From DSAR01 sp034437315 (lineage in GTDB: Bacteria; Chloroflexota; Anaerolineae; B4-G1): DNA of 24,643 bases. The position numbers were made by a program, and so were the translations under genes. Location of the stretch: contig DAOTUC010000073.1 of NCBI GenBank assembly GCA_034437315.1, positions 1 through 24,643 on the forward strand. Direction: 5' to 3'. Of the stretch, positions 15,162 to 23,150 are shown one piece after another. The notes beneath the pieces were generated by a model. That model was not told where the DNA came from. It made no database searches and saw only the letters and a list, made by a program, of their open reading frames with translations. Numbering within the stretch: the first letter of the stretch is position 1; each line of letters begins with the position of its first letter.

Positions 15162-15295
15162 TATCCCTGATGCTAAAACCTTTTATCCCAAATATATCCC
15201 AAGCCCCATTTGGGATATATCCCGAAAATGAGAGATCAAGTCCATTATCCCAAATTTATCCCAAATATATCCCAAATCAACTTGGGATATATCGC
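15162..15295. repeat. Helically phased TATCCC repeat array
   Basis: TATCCC occurs at 15,162, 15,184, 15,195, 15,218, 15,246, 15,257 and 15,268. Direct copies are spaced by exactly 11 bp (15,184/15,195 and 15,246/15,257/15,268) or 22 bp (15,162/15,184). Inverted copies GGGATA at 15,212 and 15,284 make the palindromes GGGATATATCCC (15,212-15,223) and the near-copy ending TATCGC (15,284-15,295). The whole pattern appears twice, about 72-73 bp apart. It fills the 210-bp gap before the acyl-CoA dehydrogenase and may be a repressor operator array or a structured repeat. Confidence 0.8.
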
Positions 15296-15349
15296 ACGCT
15301 CGTCACAGTTTGTTTGTAACCACTCAGGATCATTTAAGGAGGCGTTTCA

Positions 15350-16519
15350 ATGGATTTACAACTTAGCGACGAACACCGGATGATTCGGGACTTGGCGCGA
15401 GACTTCGCCCAGAAAGAGATCGCGCCCATCGCAGCCCACCACGACGAGACCGGAGAATTCCCCGCCGAAACGGTCCGGAAAATGGGCGCCCAAGGCTTTA
15501 TGGGAATCGCGACGCCGGAGGCGTACGGGGGCGTGGGGATGGACACCCTGGCCTACGTGCTGACTCTGGTGGAGATCTCCAAGGCGGACGCCTCTCACGG
15601 GACCATCATGTCGGTGTGCAATTCTCTCTTCTGCTACGGTCTGTTGCGCTACGGCACCGAGGAGCAGAAAGATAAATACCTGCGCGCGGTCGCCAGCGGG
15701 GAGGCTATCGGGGCCTACGCTCTGACAGAACCCCAATCCGGTTCGGACGCCGGCAACATCCGCGTGACCGCCGCCCCTGCGCCCGACGGCGATTATTACG
15801 TCATCAATGGGACCAAGTCCTGGATCTCCAGCGGGCCGGCGGCCAAATATATCGTCGTCTTCGCCCAGAGCGACCCCGACGCCAAGCCCCGTTACCGGGG
15901 CGTCAGCGCCTTCGTCATCGACGCCGGCGAACCGGGCTTCTCGTGCGGCAAGACAGAGCCTAAATTGGGCATTCGCGCTTCCGCCACGTGCGAGATCCAT
16001 TTCGAGGACTACAAATGCCCTGCGGAGAATCGCATCGGCGAGGAAGGAGACGGTTTCAAGATCGCCATGTCGGTGCTGGACGCCGGCCGGATCGGCATCG
16101 CCGCCCAGGCCCTGGGCATCGCCGAGGCGGCCTATGAAGCGAGCGTGGCATACGCCCGCGAGCGGCAGGCTTTCGGTCAAGAGATCGGTCATTTCCAGAT
16201 GATCCAGCAGAAATTGGCGGATATGAAGTGCCGGATTGAGGCCAGCCGTTTGCTCATCTACCAGGCGGCGTTGGCCAAGGACGCGACCAAGAAGACCGGC
16301 GCCCGCTACACCCTGGAATCGTCGATGGCCAAGCTGTACGCTTCGGAGACGGCGATGTGGGTCGCCACCCAGGCCATTCAGATCCACGGCGGGATGGGGT
16401 ACAGCAAGGAACTGCCCATTGAGCGCTACTTCCGCGACGCCAAAGTCACCGAAATCTACGAGGGTACCAGCGAGATCCAGCGCATGGTCATCGCCCGCAT
16501 GGAGACCGGGCTGCGCTAA
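15350..16519 (+). CDS. Acyl-CoA dehydrogenase (short/medium-chain type)
   Basis: This FAD enzyme performs the first oxidation step of beta-oxidation, making a trans-2-enoyl-CoA and passing electrons to ETF. The 389 residues are full length. Visible features are YALTEPQSGSD (123-133) and WISSG (158-162) around the flavin and substrate, RQAFGQEIGHFQ (272-283), QIHGGMGYSKELPIERYFRDAK (344-365) and the catalytic base E371 in IYEGTSEIQ. A glutamate at this place is typical of butyryl/short-chain and medium-chain members. AAGGAGG lies 7 nt before the ATG. The phased TATCCC array immediately upstream could control it. No ETF or enoyl-CoA hydratase gene is adjacent; MoaA follows after 29 bp. Confidence 0.93.
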   Translation: MDLQLSDEHRMIRDLARDFAQKEIAPIAAHHDETGEFPAETVRKMGAQGFMGIATPEAYGGVGMDTLAYVLTLVEISKADASHGTIMSVCNSLFCYGLLRYGTEEQKDKYLRAVASGEAIGAYALTEPQSGSDAGNIRVTAAPAPDGDYYVINGTKSWISSGPAAKYIVVFAQSDPDAKPRYRGVSAFVIDAGEPGFSCGKTEPKLGIRASATCEIHFEDYKCPAENRIGEEGDGFKIAMSVLDAGRIGIAAQALGIAEAAYEASVAYARERQAFGQEIGHFQMIQQKLADMKCRIEASRLLIYQAALAKDATKKTGARYTLESSMAKLYASETAMWVATQAIQIHGGMGYSKELPIERYFRDAKVTEIYEGTSEIQRMVIARMETGLR

Positions 16520-16548
16520 CGCCCGCCTCAGACGCTTCCAGGATAGGA

Positions 16549-17550
16549 ATGATGGCGCATTTGGACGCTTACAATCGACCGATTAGCTATCTGCGCATCT
16601 CGTTGACCGACCGGTGCAACCTGCGCTGCATCTATTGCATGCCGGCCGAGGGCGTGGCCGCCTGCAACCACGAGGAGATCTTGCGTTACGAGGAGATTGA
16701 GACCATCGTCCGGGCGGCGGCGGCGCTGGGCGTCAGCAAAGTGCGTCTGACCGGCGGCGAGCCCCTGGTACGCCTGGGGCTGGTCGATCTGGTGCGCATG
16801 CTGGCCCGTATCCCCGGCATCGACGATCTGGCGATGACGAGCAACGGCATTCTCCTGGCCCGCTACGCCGACGAGTTGGCCCGGGCCGGCCTCCAGCGGG
16901 TCAACGTCAGTCTCGACACGCTGCGGCCGGAACGTTTCCAGCGTATCACCCGCTGTGGGGAATTGGTCGCCGTCCTGGAAGGCATGGCAGCCGCCAAGCG
17001 GGCCGGATTGGACCCCATCAAGATCAACACCGTCGTCATCCGGAGGATGAACGACGACGAGGTGGTCGATTTCGCCCGCCAGACGATGGAGATGGCGTGG
17101 AACGTCCGCTTCATCGAGGTTATGCCGATGGGAAACGACATCAACACCCTTGAGGCGGATTGGCGGGACCGGGTGGTGACGGCGAACGAGATCCGCGCCC
17201 AGATTGAGACAACGTTGGGCCCGTTAGAACCGGCTAAGATGCGGGCCGGCAATGGGCCGGCCCGTTACTACCGGCTGCCCGGCGCGCCGGGGACCTTGGG
17301 CTTTATCACCCCCATCAGCGAGCACTTCTGCTACAAATGCAACCGCTTGCGCCTGACGGCCGACGGGCAACTGCGCCCCTGTCTGCTCTCCGATTACGAG
17401 ATCGACCTGCGCACGCCCTTGCGCCAGGGGGCCGACGTGGAACAGGTCAAAGCCCTGCTCCTGCAGGGCATCGAAAACAAACCGATGCGCCACCACCTGG
17501 ACGAATGGGCCATTGCAGAAAGCCGGGTGATGTCTCAGATCGGGGGGTGA
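16549..17550 (+). CDS. moaA: GTP 3',8-cyclase MoaA
   Basis: This radical SAM enzyme performs the first step of molybdenum cofactor synthesis, converting GTP to 3',8-cyclo-GTP, which MoaC turns into cPMP. The 333 residues match the family. The SAM cluster is C23-x3-C27-x2-C30. The second, substrate-binding [4Fe-4S] site is C261-x2-C264-x13-C278. LTGGEPLVR (67-75) is the usual SAM-contact region. The protein ends in the conserved double glycine required for activation of the active site. The first ATG at 16,549 abuts AGGA; the next ATG, one codon later, has better spacing and may be the real start. MoaC and other cofactor genes are not in the window. Confidence 0.95.
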   Translation: MMAHLDAYNRPISYLRISLTDRCNLRCIYCMPAEGVAACNHEEILRYEEIETIVRAAAALGVSKVRLTGGEPLVRLGLVDLVRMLARIPGIDDLAMTSNGILLARYADELARAGLQRVNVSLDTLRPERFQRITRCGELVAVLEGMAAAKRAGLDPIKINTVVIRRMNDDEVVDFARQTMEMAWNVRFIEVMPMGNDINTLEADWRDRVVTANEIRAQIETTLGPLEPAKMRAGNGPARYYRLPGAPGTLGFITPISEHFCYKCNRLRLTADGQLRPCLLSDYEIDLRTPLRQGADVEQVKALLLQGIENKPMRHHLDEWAIAESRVMSQIGG

Positions 17551-17563
17551 TTGGCGCGCTGCT

Positions 17564-17592
17564 TTGACAACCACACCGGTCAGGAGTACAAT
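17564..17592 (+). promoter_or_regulatory. Strong promoter upstream of DUF1385 gene
   Basis: A perfect TTGACA (17,564-17,569) and TACAAT (17,587-17,592) are separated by an ideal 17 bp. They lie just after the moaA stop and about 35 bp before the DUF1385 GTG start, with an AGGGAG ribosome-binding site between. Confidence 0.8.
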
Positions 17593-17627
17593 GCGCCCTA
17601 TATATTCTTCAAAGGGAGACATTCACC

Positions 17628-18506
17628 GTGAACCATTCAAATAAAGCCTTTAATTACGGCGGTCAGGCGGTGATCGAGGGGGTGATGATGCGCGGCGCAC
17701 ACACGATGGCCGTCGCCCTGCGCAATCCCGAAGGCCGCATCATCGTGGAAAGTGAGCCGCTCAACGAGGCGCTCTACAACGGCCCCATCAGCCGCATGCC
17801 TTTCGTGCGGGGCCTGGTGATGTTGTGGGACGCCCTGGGCCTGGGAACCAAAGCGTTGATGATGTCGGCCGACGTTGCGGCCGGCGAGGAAGTTTCATTC
17901 TCCGGCCCGGTGAGCTGGGGCACGATGGCGTTGGGATTAGGGCTGGGCGTGGGGCTGTTTATGGGGCTGCCCTCCTTTATCGCCGGATTGCTCGCCCCGC
18001 ATATACCGACGGAATGGCTCGTCAGCCTGGTTGAGGGTCTCGTGCGCCTGGCGCTGATCGTCGGCTACATCACCCTCGTCGGGCAAATGCCGGACATCAA
18101 GCGGGTCTTCGCCTATCACGGCGCTGAACACAAGACCATCCACGCCTACGAAGCCGGCGTCAACTTGACGGTCGAGGATGTACGCCGCTTTTCCACGGCC
18201 CACACCCGGTGCGGCACGGCATTCCTGCTGACCCTCATCGTCATCACAATCCTTCTCTTCGCCCCCTTTGGCCACATGCCGATTGCTTTGCGCGTGACCA
18301 GCCGCGTGCTGCTCCTGCCGGTCATCGCCGGTATCTCTTATGAAGTGCTCAAGCTGACGGCGCGCCTGAGCGATCGCCCGTGGATGCGCCTCTTGACCGC
18401 GCCGAACCTGGCCCTCCAACGTCTGACGACCCGTGAACCGGACGACGACATGCTGGAAGTCGCCATCGCCGCGCTGAAGGCCGTTCTGGAAGGTGAAGAG
18501 GTTTGA
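17628..18506 (+). CDS. DUF1385 (YqhQ-like) membrane protein
   Basis: This 292-residue integral membrane protein belongs to the DUF1385 family. Family hallmarks are GGQAVIEGVMMRG (11-23), MPFVRGL (57-63), YHGAEHKTIHAYE (163-175) and HTRCGT (192-197). The clustered histidines, glutamate and cysteine look like a metal or active site but the biochemical role is not established. Three to four hydrophobic segments are visible (about 98-123, 134-152, 196-215 and 222-240). The start is GTG at 17,628. It has its own promoter and is followed 43 bp later by inorganic pyrophosphatase. In Firmicutes and Chloroflexota this gene often sits among translation or housekeeping genes, which agrees with the setting here. 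Confidence 0.88.
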   Translation: MNHSNKAFNYGGQAVIEGVMMRGAHTMAVALRNPEGRIIVESEPLNEALYNGPISRMPFVRGLVMLWDALGLGTKALMMSADVAAGEEVSFSGPVSWGTMALGLGLGVGLFMGLPSFIAGLLAPHIPTEWLVSLVEGLVRLALIVGYITLVGQMPDIKRVFAYHGAEHKTIHAYEAGVNLTVEDVRRFSTAHTRCGTAFLLTLIVITILLFAPFGHMPIALRVTSRVLLLPVIAGISYEVLKLTARLSDRPWMRLLTAPNLALQRLTTREPDDDMLEVAIAALKAVLEGEEV

Positions 18507-18549
18507 GATAAGTTTCAGTCCAAAATGATCCAGGAAACGAGGATAGGAT

Positions 18550-19161
18550 ATGTCATTTCCCAAACCCTTTTATCGTTGGCGACCGCATCCGTGGCATGGC
18601 CTGGAGGTCGGCCCAAATCCGCCCCACATCGTACACGCCTACGTCGAGATCACGCCATTCGACCTGGTGAAGTACGAGATAGACAAGGCGACCGGCTATT
18701 TGCGCGTCGACCGGCCTCAACGCACATCCTCCCAACCGCCCACCCTGTACGGTTTCATCCCCCGCACGTTTTGCGATCATCGCATCCACGCCATTTCCCC
18801 CAACACCGAGCGGGGGGACGGCGATCCGTTGGATATATGCGTCATCAGCGAGCGACCGCTCAACCGGGCGGAGGTGATCCTGAAGGCCCGCGTCATCGGC
18901 GGCATCCAGGCGATTGATGGGGGGGAGGCGGATGACAAGATCATCGCCATCCTGGAAAACGATGAGTTCTGGCAGGAGGTTGAGGACATCTCAGGGCTCC
19001 CCGACATCCTGGTCGAACGGTTGCGACACTATTTCAGCACGTACAAGATGCGGATTGGGCAGGAAACGCAAATGACCATCGAACAGGTCTACGACGCTGA
19101 TCACGCGATGCGGGTCGTGGAGGCGGCGATGGCGGATTACGAAGAGACCTACGGCAGCTGA
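18550..19161 (+). CDS. ppa: Inorganic pyrophosphatase (family I)
   Basis: This soluble enzyme hydrolyses pyrophosphate to two phosphates and so pulls biosynthetic reactions forward, including PRPP-using ones. The 203 residues are full length, slightly longer than the E. coli enzyme because of an N-terminal extension (about residues 1-25, WRPHPWHGLEVG). The metal-binding signature is D90-G-D92-x2-D95 (GDGDPLDICV), with D128-D129 in GEADDKIIAI as further ligands and YGFIP (67-71) at the active site. GAGG lies 8 nt before the ATG. It is probably co-transcribed with the DUF1385 gene. It converges on topA with 22 bp between stops and no evident terminator. Confidence 0.94.
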   Translation: MSFPKPFYRWRPHPWHGLEVGPNPPHIVHAYVEITPFDLVKYEIDKATGYLRVDRPQRTSSQPPTLYGFIPRTFCDHRIHAISPNTERGDGDPLDICVISERPLNRAEVILKARVIGGIQAIDGGEADDKIIAILENDEFWQEVEDISGLPDILVERLRHYFSTYKMRIGQETQMTIEQVYDADHAMRVVEAAMADYEETYGS

Positions 19162-19183
19162 TCGCCGCCGGTTTTCACAACGC

Positions 19184-21247
19184 TCACGCGGAGCGCTCCT
19201 CGGCTGGCTGGGGGTCCTGGGTATAGCGGCAGGCCGGGTAATTGGCGCATCCCCAGAACACGCCCCGCTTCCCCTTCCGCTCGACCAGGTCACCGCCGCA
19301 GGCAGGGCATTCGCCCACCACCACGGGCGCGCTCCACTTGCACTTGGGGAAATTGGCGCAGGAGCGGAAGCGGCCAAATTTCCCCTCGCGCAACATCACC
19401 CGCCCCCCGCACGCCGGGCACGTCTCGCCGGAGAGAATCTGCGCCTCCTGTGCTTTCCCCTTGCGCCTCGCCGTTTTCCCCACCTGGATCGCGTGGAATC
19501 GCCGGATAGTTTCCTCCGCCTCCTCCAGCGCCTGTGAGAAAGGCCCGTAAAACGCCCGCAGAACCGCCCGCCAGTCCGCCTCACCCCGTGCGATGCGATC
19601 AAGGTCATCCTCCATCTCGGCGGTGAATTGGATGGCGAAGTGTTCGGGGAACTGGGCGAGGAGCAGGTCACACACGATCAGGCCCAACGGCGTGGCCTCC
19701 AGCGACTTGCGCCGCCGCCGGGCCACGTAATCCCGCTTGATGATCGTGCGGATGACGCCGGCGTAGGTGCTGGGACGACCGATGCCCAGCTTCTCCATCC
19801 GCTTGATCAGGCTCGCCTCGGTGAAGTGGGACGGCGGCCTGGTGAAATGTTCCTCCGGGAAGAGCCCGTGCAATTCCAGGGGCTCGCCGTCGACCAGCGG
19901 CGGGAGCTCCTGACCGGCGGCCCCCTCGTCCTCCGAGGCCTTTAGATCGCCCGCCTCGTATGCCTTGAGGAAACCGGCGAAGATCAGCTCCCGCCCTGTG
20001 GCCCGGAAGACGTAGGGCAGGTCCCGACCGTCGCGGGCGCAACCGACGTCGACAGTGGTCACGTTGTAGACGGCGGGCATCATCTGCGAGGCGATAAAAC
20101 GACGCCAGATCAACTCATAGAGCTGGGCCTGGTCGGGCGAGAGGTGTGGGCGCATGTCGCGGGGCGTCCGGCGGGCGGAGGTCGGGCGGATGGCCTCGTG
20201 AGCCTCCTGGGCCGCCTTGGAGCGGGTCTTGTATTGAGGCGGCCTGGACGGCGCGTATGATTCACCCCAGTAGTGGACGATCACCTCGCGAGCCTCCACC
20301 TGGGCGGATTCCGCCACGTGGGTGGAATCGGTGCGCATATAGGTGATTAGCCCAACGGTTCCCTCCTCCGGCAGGTCGATTCCCTCGTAGAGTTGTTGGG
20401 CGACCCGCATCGTCTTGTCGGCGCTCCAGTGCAGCCGGTTGGCCGCGTCCTGTTGCAGCGTGCTGGTGGTGTACGGCGGGTAGGGACGGCGGGACCGGCG
20501 GCGACGCTCGACCTTGAGCACCCGGTAATCGGCGCCCGCCAGGTCCTCAATGATCCGCTGGACGTCCGCCTCCGTCTTGAGGTCCGGCTTATCCTTCTTG
20601 GAAGGGCCGACCCGGATCAGCCGGGCGCGGAAACGGCGCTCGTCGTTAAGCTTGGAGAATTCCGCGTCCAGCGTCCAATAGGCTTCGCTCACGAAGGCCT
20701 CAATCTCCCTGTCGCGCTCGACGACCAGGCGCAGAGCCGCCGTCTGCACCCGCCCGGCGGAGAGCCCCTTGGGCCCCTTGATGGCCCGCCACAACAACGG
20801 GCTGACCTGGTAACCGACCAACCGGTCGAGGATGCGGCGGGCCTGCTGGGCGTTGACCAGGTCCATATCCAGCGCGCCCGGATTGGATAGGGCGGCCTGC
20901 ACGGCCTGGGGCGTGATCTCGTGGAACGTGACGCGGTGCACCGCTTTATCTCGCACGTCGAGCGCCTGGAGGACGTGCCAGGCGATGGCCTCCCCCTCGC
21001 GATCAGGATCGGTCGCCAGGTAAATGGCGGACGCGCCCTGAAGCGCGTTCCGGAGCTGTTTGAGGATCTTGCGCCCGCCTTTGCGCAGGTGATAGGTGGG
21101 CCGGAAACCGTGCGCCACGTCCACGCCCAGTTGCTTCCGCGGCAGGTCACGGATGTGGCCCATTGAGGCGGTCACGCGGTAGCCGCGCCCCAGGAATCCC
21201 CGGAGCGCCCTGGCCTTGGTGGGGGATTCGACGATGACGAGCTTCAC
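19184..21247 (-). CDS. topA: DNA topoisomerase I
   Basis: This type IA topoisomerase relaxes negatively supercoiled DNA through a transient 5'-phosphotyrosine break. The 687 residues show the Toprim domain with E7 (VIVESPTKA) and the acidic DPDREGE (80-86), the active-site Y303 in GLITYMRTDS, and the SAGRVQTAAL region (163-172). Two C-terminal C4 zinc fingers follow: C610, C613, C630, C636 and C647, C650, C667, C673. The E. coli enzyme has three such fingers plus extra domains, so this is a shorter tail. The start is GTG at 21,247, overlapping the upstream stop as GTGA. The 45 in-frame residues before it lie inside the neighbouring gene and lack family similarity. Confidence 0.95.
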   Translation of the reverse strand: MKLVIVESPTKARALRGFLGRGYRVTASMGHIRDLPRKQLGVDVAHGFRPTYHLRKGGRKILKQLRNALQGASAIYLATDPDREGEAIAWHVLQALDVRDKAVHRVTFHEITPQAVQAALSNPGALDMDLVNAQQARRILDRLVGYQVSPLLWRAIKGPKGLSAGRVQTAALRLVVERDREIEAFVSEAYWTLDAEFSKLNDERRFRARLIRVGPSKKDKPDLKTEADVQRIIEDLAGADYRVLKVERRRRSRRPYPPYTTSTLQQDAANRLHWSADKTMRVAQQLYEGIDLPEEGTVGLITYMRTDSTHVAESAQVEAREVIVHYWGESYAPSRPPQYKTRSKAAQEAHEAIRPTSARRTPRDMRPHLSPDQAQLYELIWRRFIASQMMPAVYNVTTVDVGCARDGRDLPYVFRATGRELIFAGFLKAYEAGDLKASEDEGAAGQELPPLVDGEPLELHGLFPEEHFTRPPSHFTEASLIKRMEKLGIGRPSTYAGVIRTIIKRDYVARRRRKSLEATPLGLIVCDLLLAQFPEHFAIQFTAEMEDDLDRIARGEADWRAVLRAFYGPFSQALEEAEETIRRFHAIQVGKTARRKGKAQEAQILSGETCPACGGRVMLREGKFGRFRSCANFPKCKWSAPVVVGECPACGGDLVERKGKRGVFWGCANYPACRYTQDPQPAEERSA

Positions 21248-23085
21248 CCTTCGACCACCGCTTGAGTACCAGATTCCCGCTTGTTCCGCTCCCAGGGCCA
21301 ACGAAGGGACTGACGTTTGCCCAGATCGACGGCTACGGTCGCCCCCCCCATCACGAAGGCCAGCACCCCGATCAGCAGCCACGGCCGAGCGGTAGGGATG
21401 TCGGAGGCCGGCAGGGGGATAGCGGTCGCTGTGGGCGCGGCGGTCGATGTGGGGACGGGGGTGGACGTCTCGGTCGGGAGCGGGGAAGGGGTGCTCGTCG
21501 GCGTGGGCATAGACGTGGGCGAGGGGGTCGGGGTGGACGTCTCGGTCGGGGTTGGAGAGGGGGTAGGCGTGAAGGTGACGGTCGGCGTGGGGAGCGCGTC
21601 GGGGTCCGCAGCCTCGGCGGTCGCTTCTGGATCATCCCCATCCATCTCAGGCTCGTCCCCCTCGACAGGCGGGGTAGTGGGCGAGGGCGCGACAGGCGCG
21701 GTGTGCGCGTCAGAGGCGGCCTCCTCGACCAGCATAAAAGGCGCGCCGCCGAAGCATTCCGGCGAACACGTCATCGGCGGGAGTTCGACGAAATAATAGC
21801 CGTGGTCAGGGTAGATGTAGCGAGTGGCCCCCCAGGGATCGACCAGCAGCGCCCTGGTAGCGCGGGCGGCGACGACGGCGGTCTGGGGTTCGGTCGTGCG
21901 CGACCAGACGACGGTCGTCGTTTTCGCGCCTCGGTCGATGGTCACCAGCGAGATGTCGTCGCGCCGGTCCCAACTGCCGCCCTTGAATCCAGACAGGTAA
22001 TGGGCGGCGACCTGGTAGGCGGTGAAGGCCGCGCGCCGCCCGCCGTCCATTCGCACCAGCCCAAAGGGCTCCGGATCGGCCTGTTGATCGGTTGACGTAT
22101 CGACCATCTTGTAGACGGCGATACGCTGGGCGCCGGCGGCGATCTCCAGGCTGAAGGCCTGGATGATAAAGAATGCCTGCGCCTCCTCCGAAATGCGCGA
22201 GAGGTAGGCGTTAGTCTCGCTGATCCAGAAGGGTTTGTAGATGTTCCGGTTGTGCATCTGGCGATAATAGTGGGTCGTGATGTCGTAGATTTTCTCCGGC
22301 TCGTGGTAGAGGTGAAGCGTGGCGACGTCGAAATAATAGTTGTTGGCCGCCGCTCCGGGGTCGGCGACTAACGTGTCCAAGAATCGACCGAACCAATGCT
22401 CGTCGTGCCAGTGGGTGATCGCGGGCAGGTGGATCCGGGCGTTGGGATTGCTCTGCTTGGCGACAGTGTACGCCACGCGCAACAACTGGACGAAATCCTC
22501 GACCGATCCGCCCCACGTCATATCGGGCGAACCGGCCGGGATCTCCGGCTCGTTCCAGATCGTCCAACGGTTGATGCGGCCGGCGTAACGCGTGACGATG
22601 GCGCGCACGAAAGCGGCCCAGCGATTGTTAGGATCGTCCACAGGCAGGTACAGCCCCTGGGGCACGCCGGCCCCCAGGCCCACGTCGGTGGCCCAACCGG
22701 GTGTGGTGATGAGCAGCCCGACGACCTCCCGTCCCTGGGCCAGCTCGTTAGCCAGGACGGCGTCGGAGATGGGGACGACGTTCCACTCGTCGGGGCCGTG
22801 GGGTTGAATGCGATTCCATTCGAAGGTGACGCGGGTCCAGCCGGCGCCCAGCGCGGAAGCGGCGGCCGGCGCGTCGTATGTCTCAATAGCCCCAAATCGG
22901 CTATCCGGGCCGTCGGCGGCGACGGGGGATGGAGGTAGCGAGGTGATCAAGATGGCGGCGGTGATAATGAAGACGACGATCCAGCGCGCCAGTCGAATCG
23001 CGCTTCGTTTCCGATCAACCCCGGTAATCGTTTTCGGAGGGTCTCTATGAACTTTGTTTGTCAAAGGTGTAAAACGTTGTGTCAC
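21244..23085 (-). CDS. Membrane-anchored glycoside hydrolase-like protein
   Basis: This 613-residue protein has an N-terminal membrane helix or signal (about 34-51), an extracellular (beta/alpha)8-like domain, a long Thr-Pro-Ser-rich linker (about 499-560), a C-terminal membrane helix (about 568-586) and a basic cytoplasmic tail. The domain resembles clan GH-A hydrolases such as families 5 and 39. E179 in WTIWNEPEI fits the acid/base glutamate, and E290 in KPFWISETNA fits the nucleophile. The spacing and an HLYH segment (258-261) are also typical. It may act on surface or environmental polysaccharide; the sugar is not predictable. The start is GTG at 23,085 with AGGAAG 9 nt upstream. Its stop overlaps the topA start by 4 nt. 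Confidence 0.8.
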   Translation of the reverse strand: MTQRFTPLTNKVHRDPPKTITGVDRKRSAIRLARWIVVFIITAAILITSLPPSPVAADGPDSRFGAIETYDAPAAASALGAGWTRVTFEWNRIQPHGPDEWNVVPISDAVLANELAQGREVVGLLITTPGWATDVGLGAGVPQGLYLPVDDPNNRWAAFVRAIVTRYAGRINRWTIWNEPEIPAGSPDMTWGGSVEDFVQLLRVAYTVAKQSNPNARIHLPAITHWHDEHWFGRFLDTLVADPGAAANNYYFDVATLHLYHEPEKIYDITTHYYRQMHNRNIYKPFWISETNAYLSRISEEAQAFFIIQAFSLEIAAGAQRIAVYKMVDTSTDQQADPEPFGLVRMDGGRRAAFTAYQVAAHYLSGFKGGSWDRRDDISLVTIDRGAKTTTVVWSRTTEPQTAVVAARATRALLVDPWGATRYIYPDHGYYFVELPPMTCSPECFGGAPFMLVEEAASDAHTAPVAPSPTTPPVEGDEPEMDGDDPEATAEAADPDALPTPTVTFTPTPSPTPTETSTPTPSPTSMPTPTSTPSPLPTETSTPVPTSTAAPTATAIPLPASDIPTARPWLLIGVLAFVMGGATVAVDLGKRQSLRWPWERNKRESGTQAVVEG

Positions 23086-23150
23086 TATTCTGCGCTTCCT
23101 TTACGTCCACATTCGGCCTATGAGCCAACACCCATTCACAGGTATGGCGT

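Noticed and set aside
15162..15295. CRISPR array
   Set aside because: The repeat unit is only 6-11 bp with no spacers of uniform 30-40 bp, and no cas gene is nearby.
15356..16387. 343-residue minus-strand ORF opposite the acyl-CoA dehydrogenase
   Set aside because: Shadow of a clearly recognised plus-strand gene; no start context or family signal.
21262..22095. 277-residue plus-strand ORF rich in Gly/Arg
   Set aside because: Antisense of the Thr-Pro linker of the glycosidase-like gene; low-complexity shadow.
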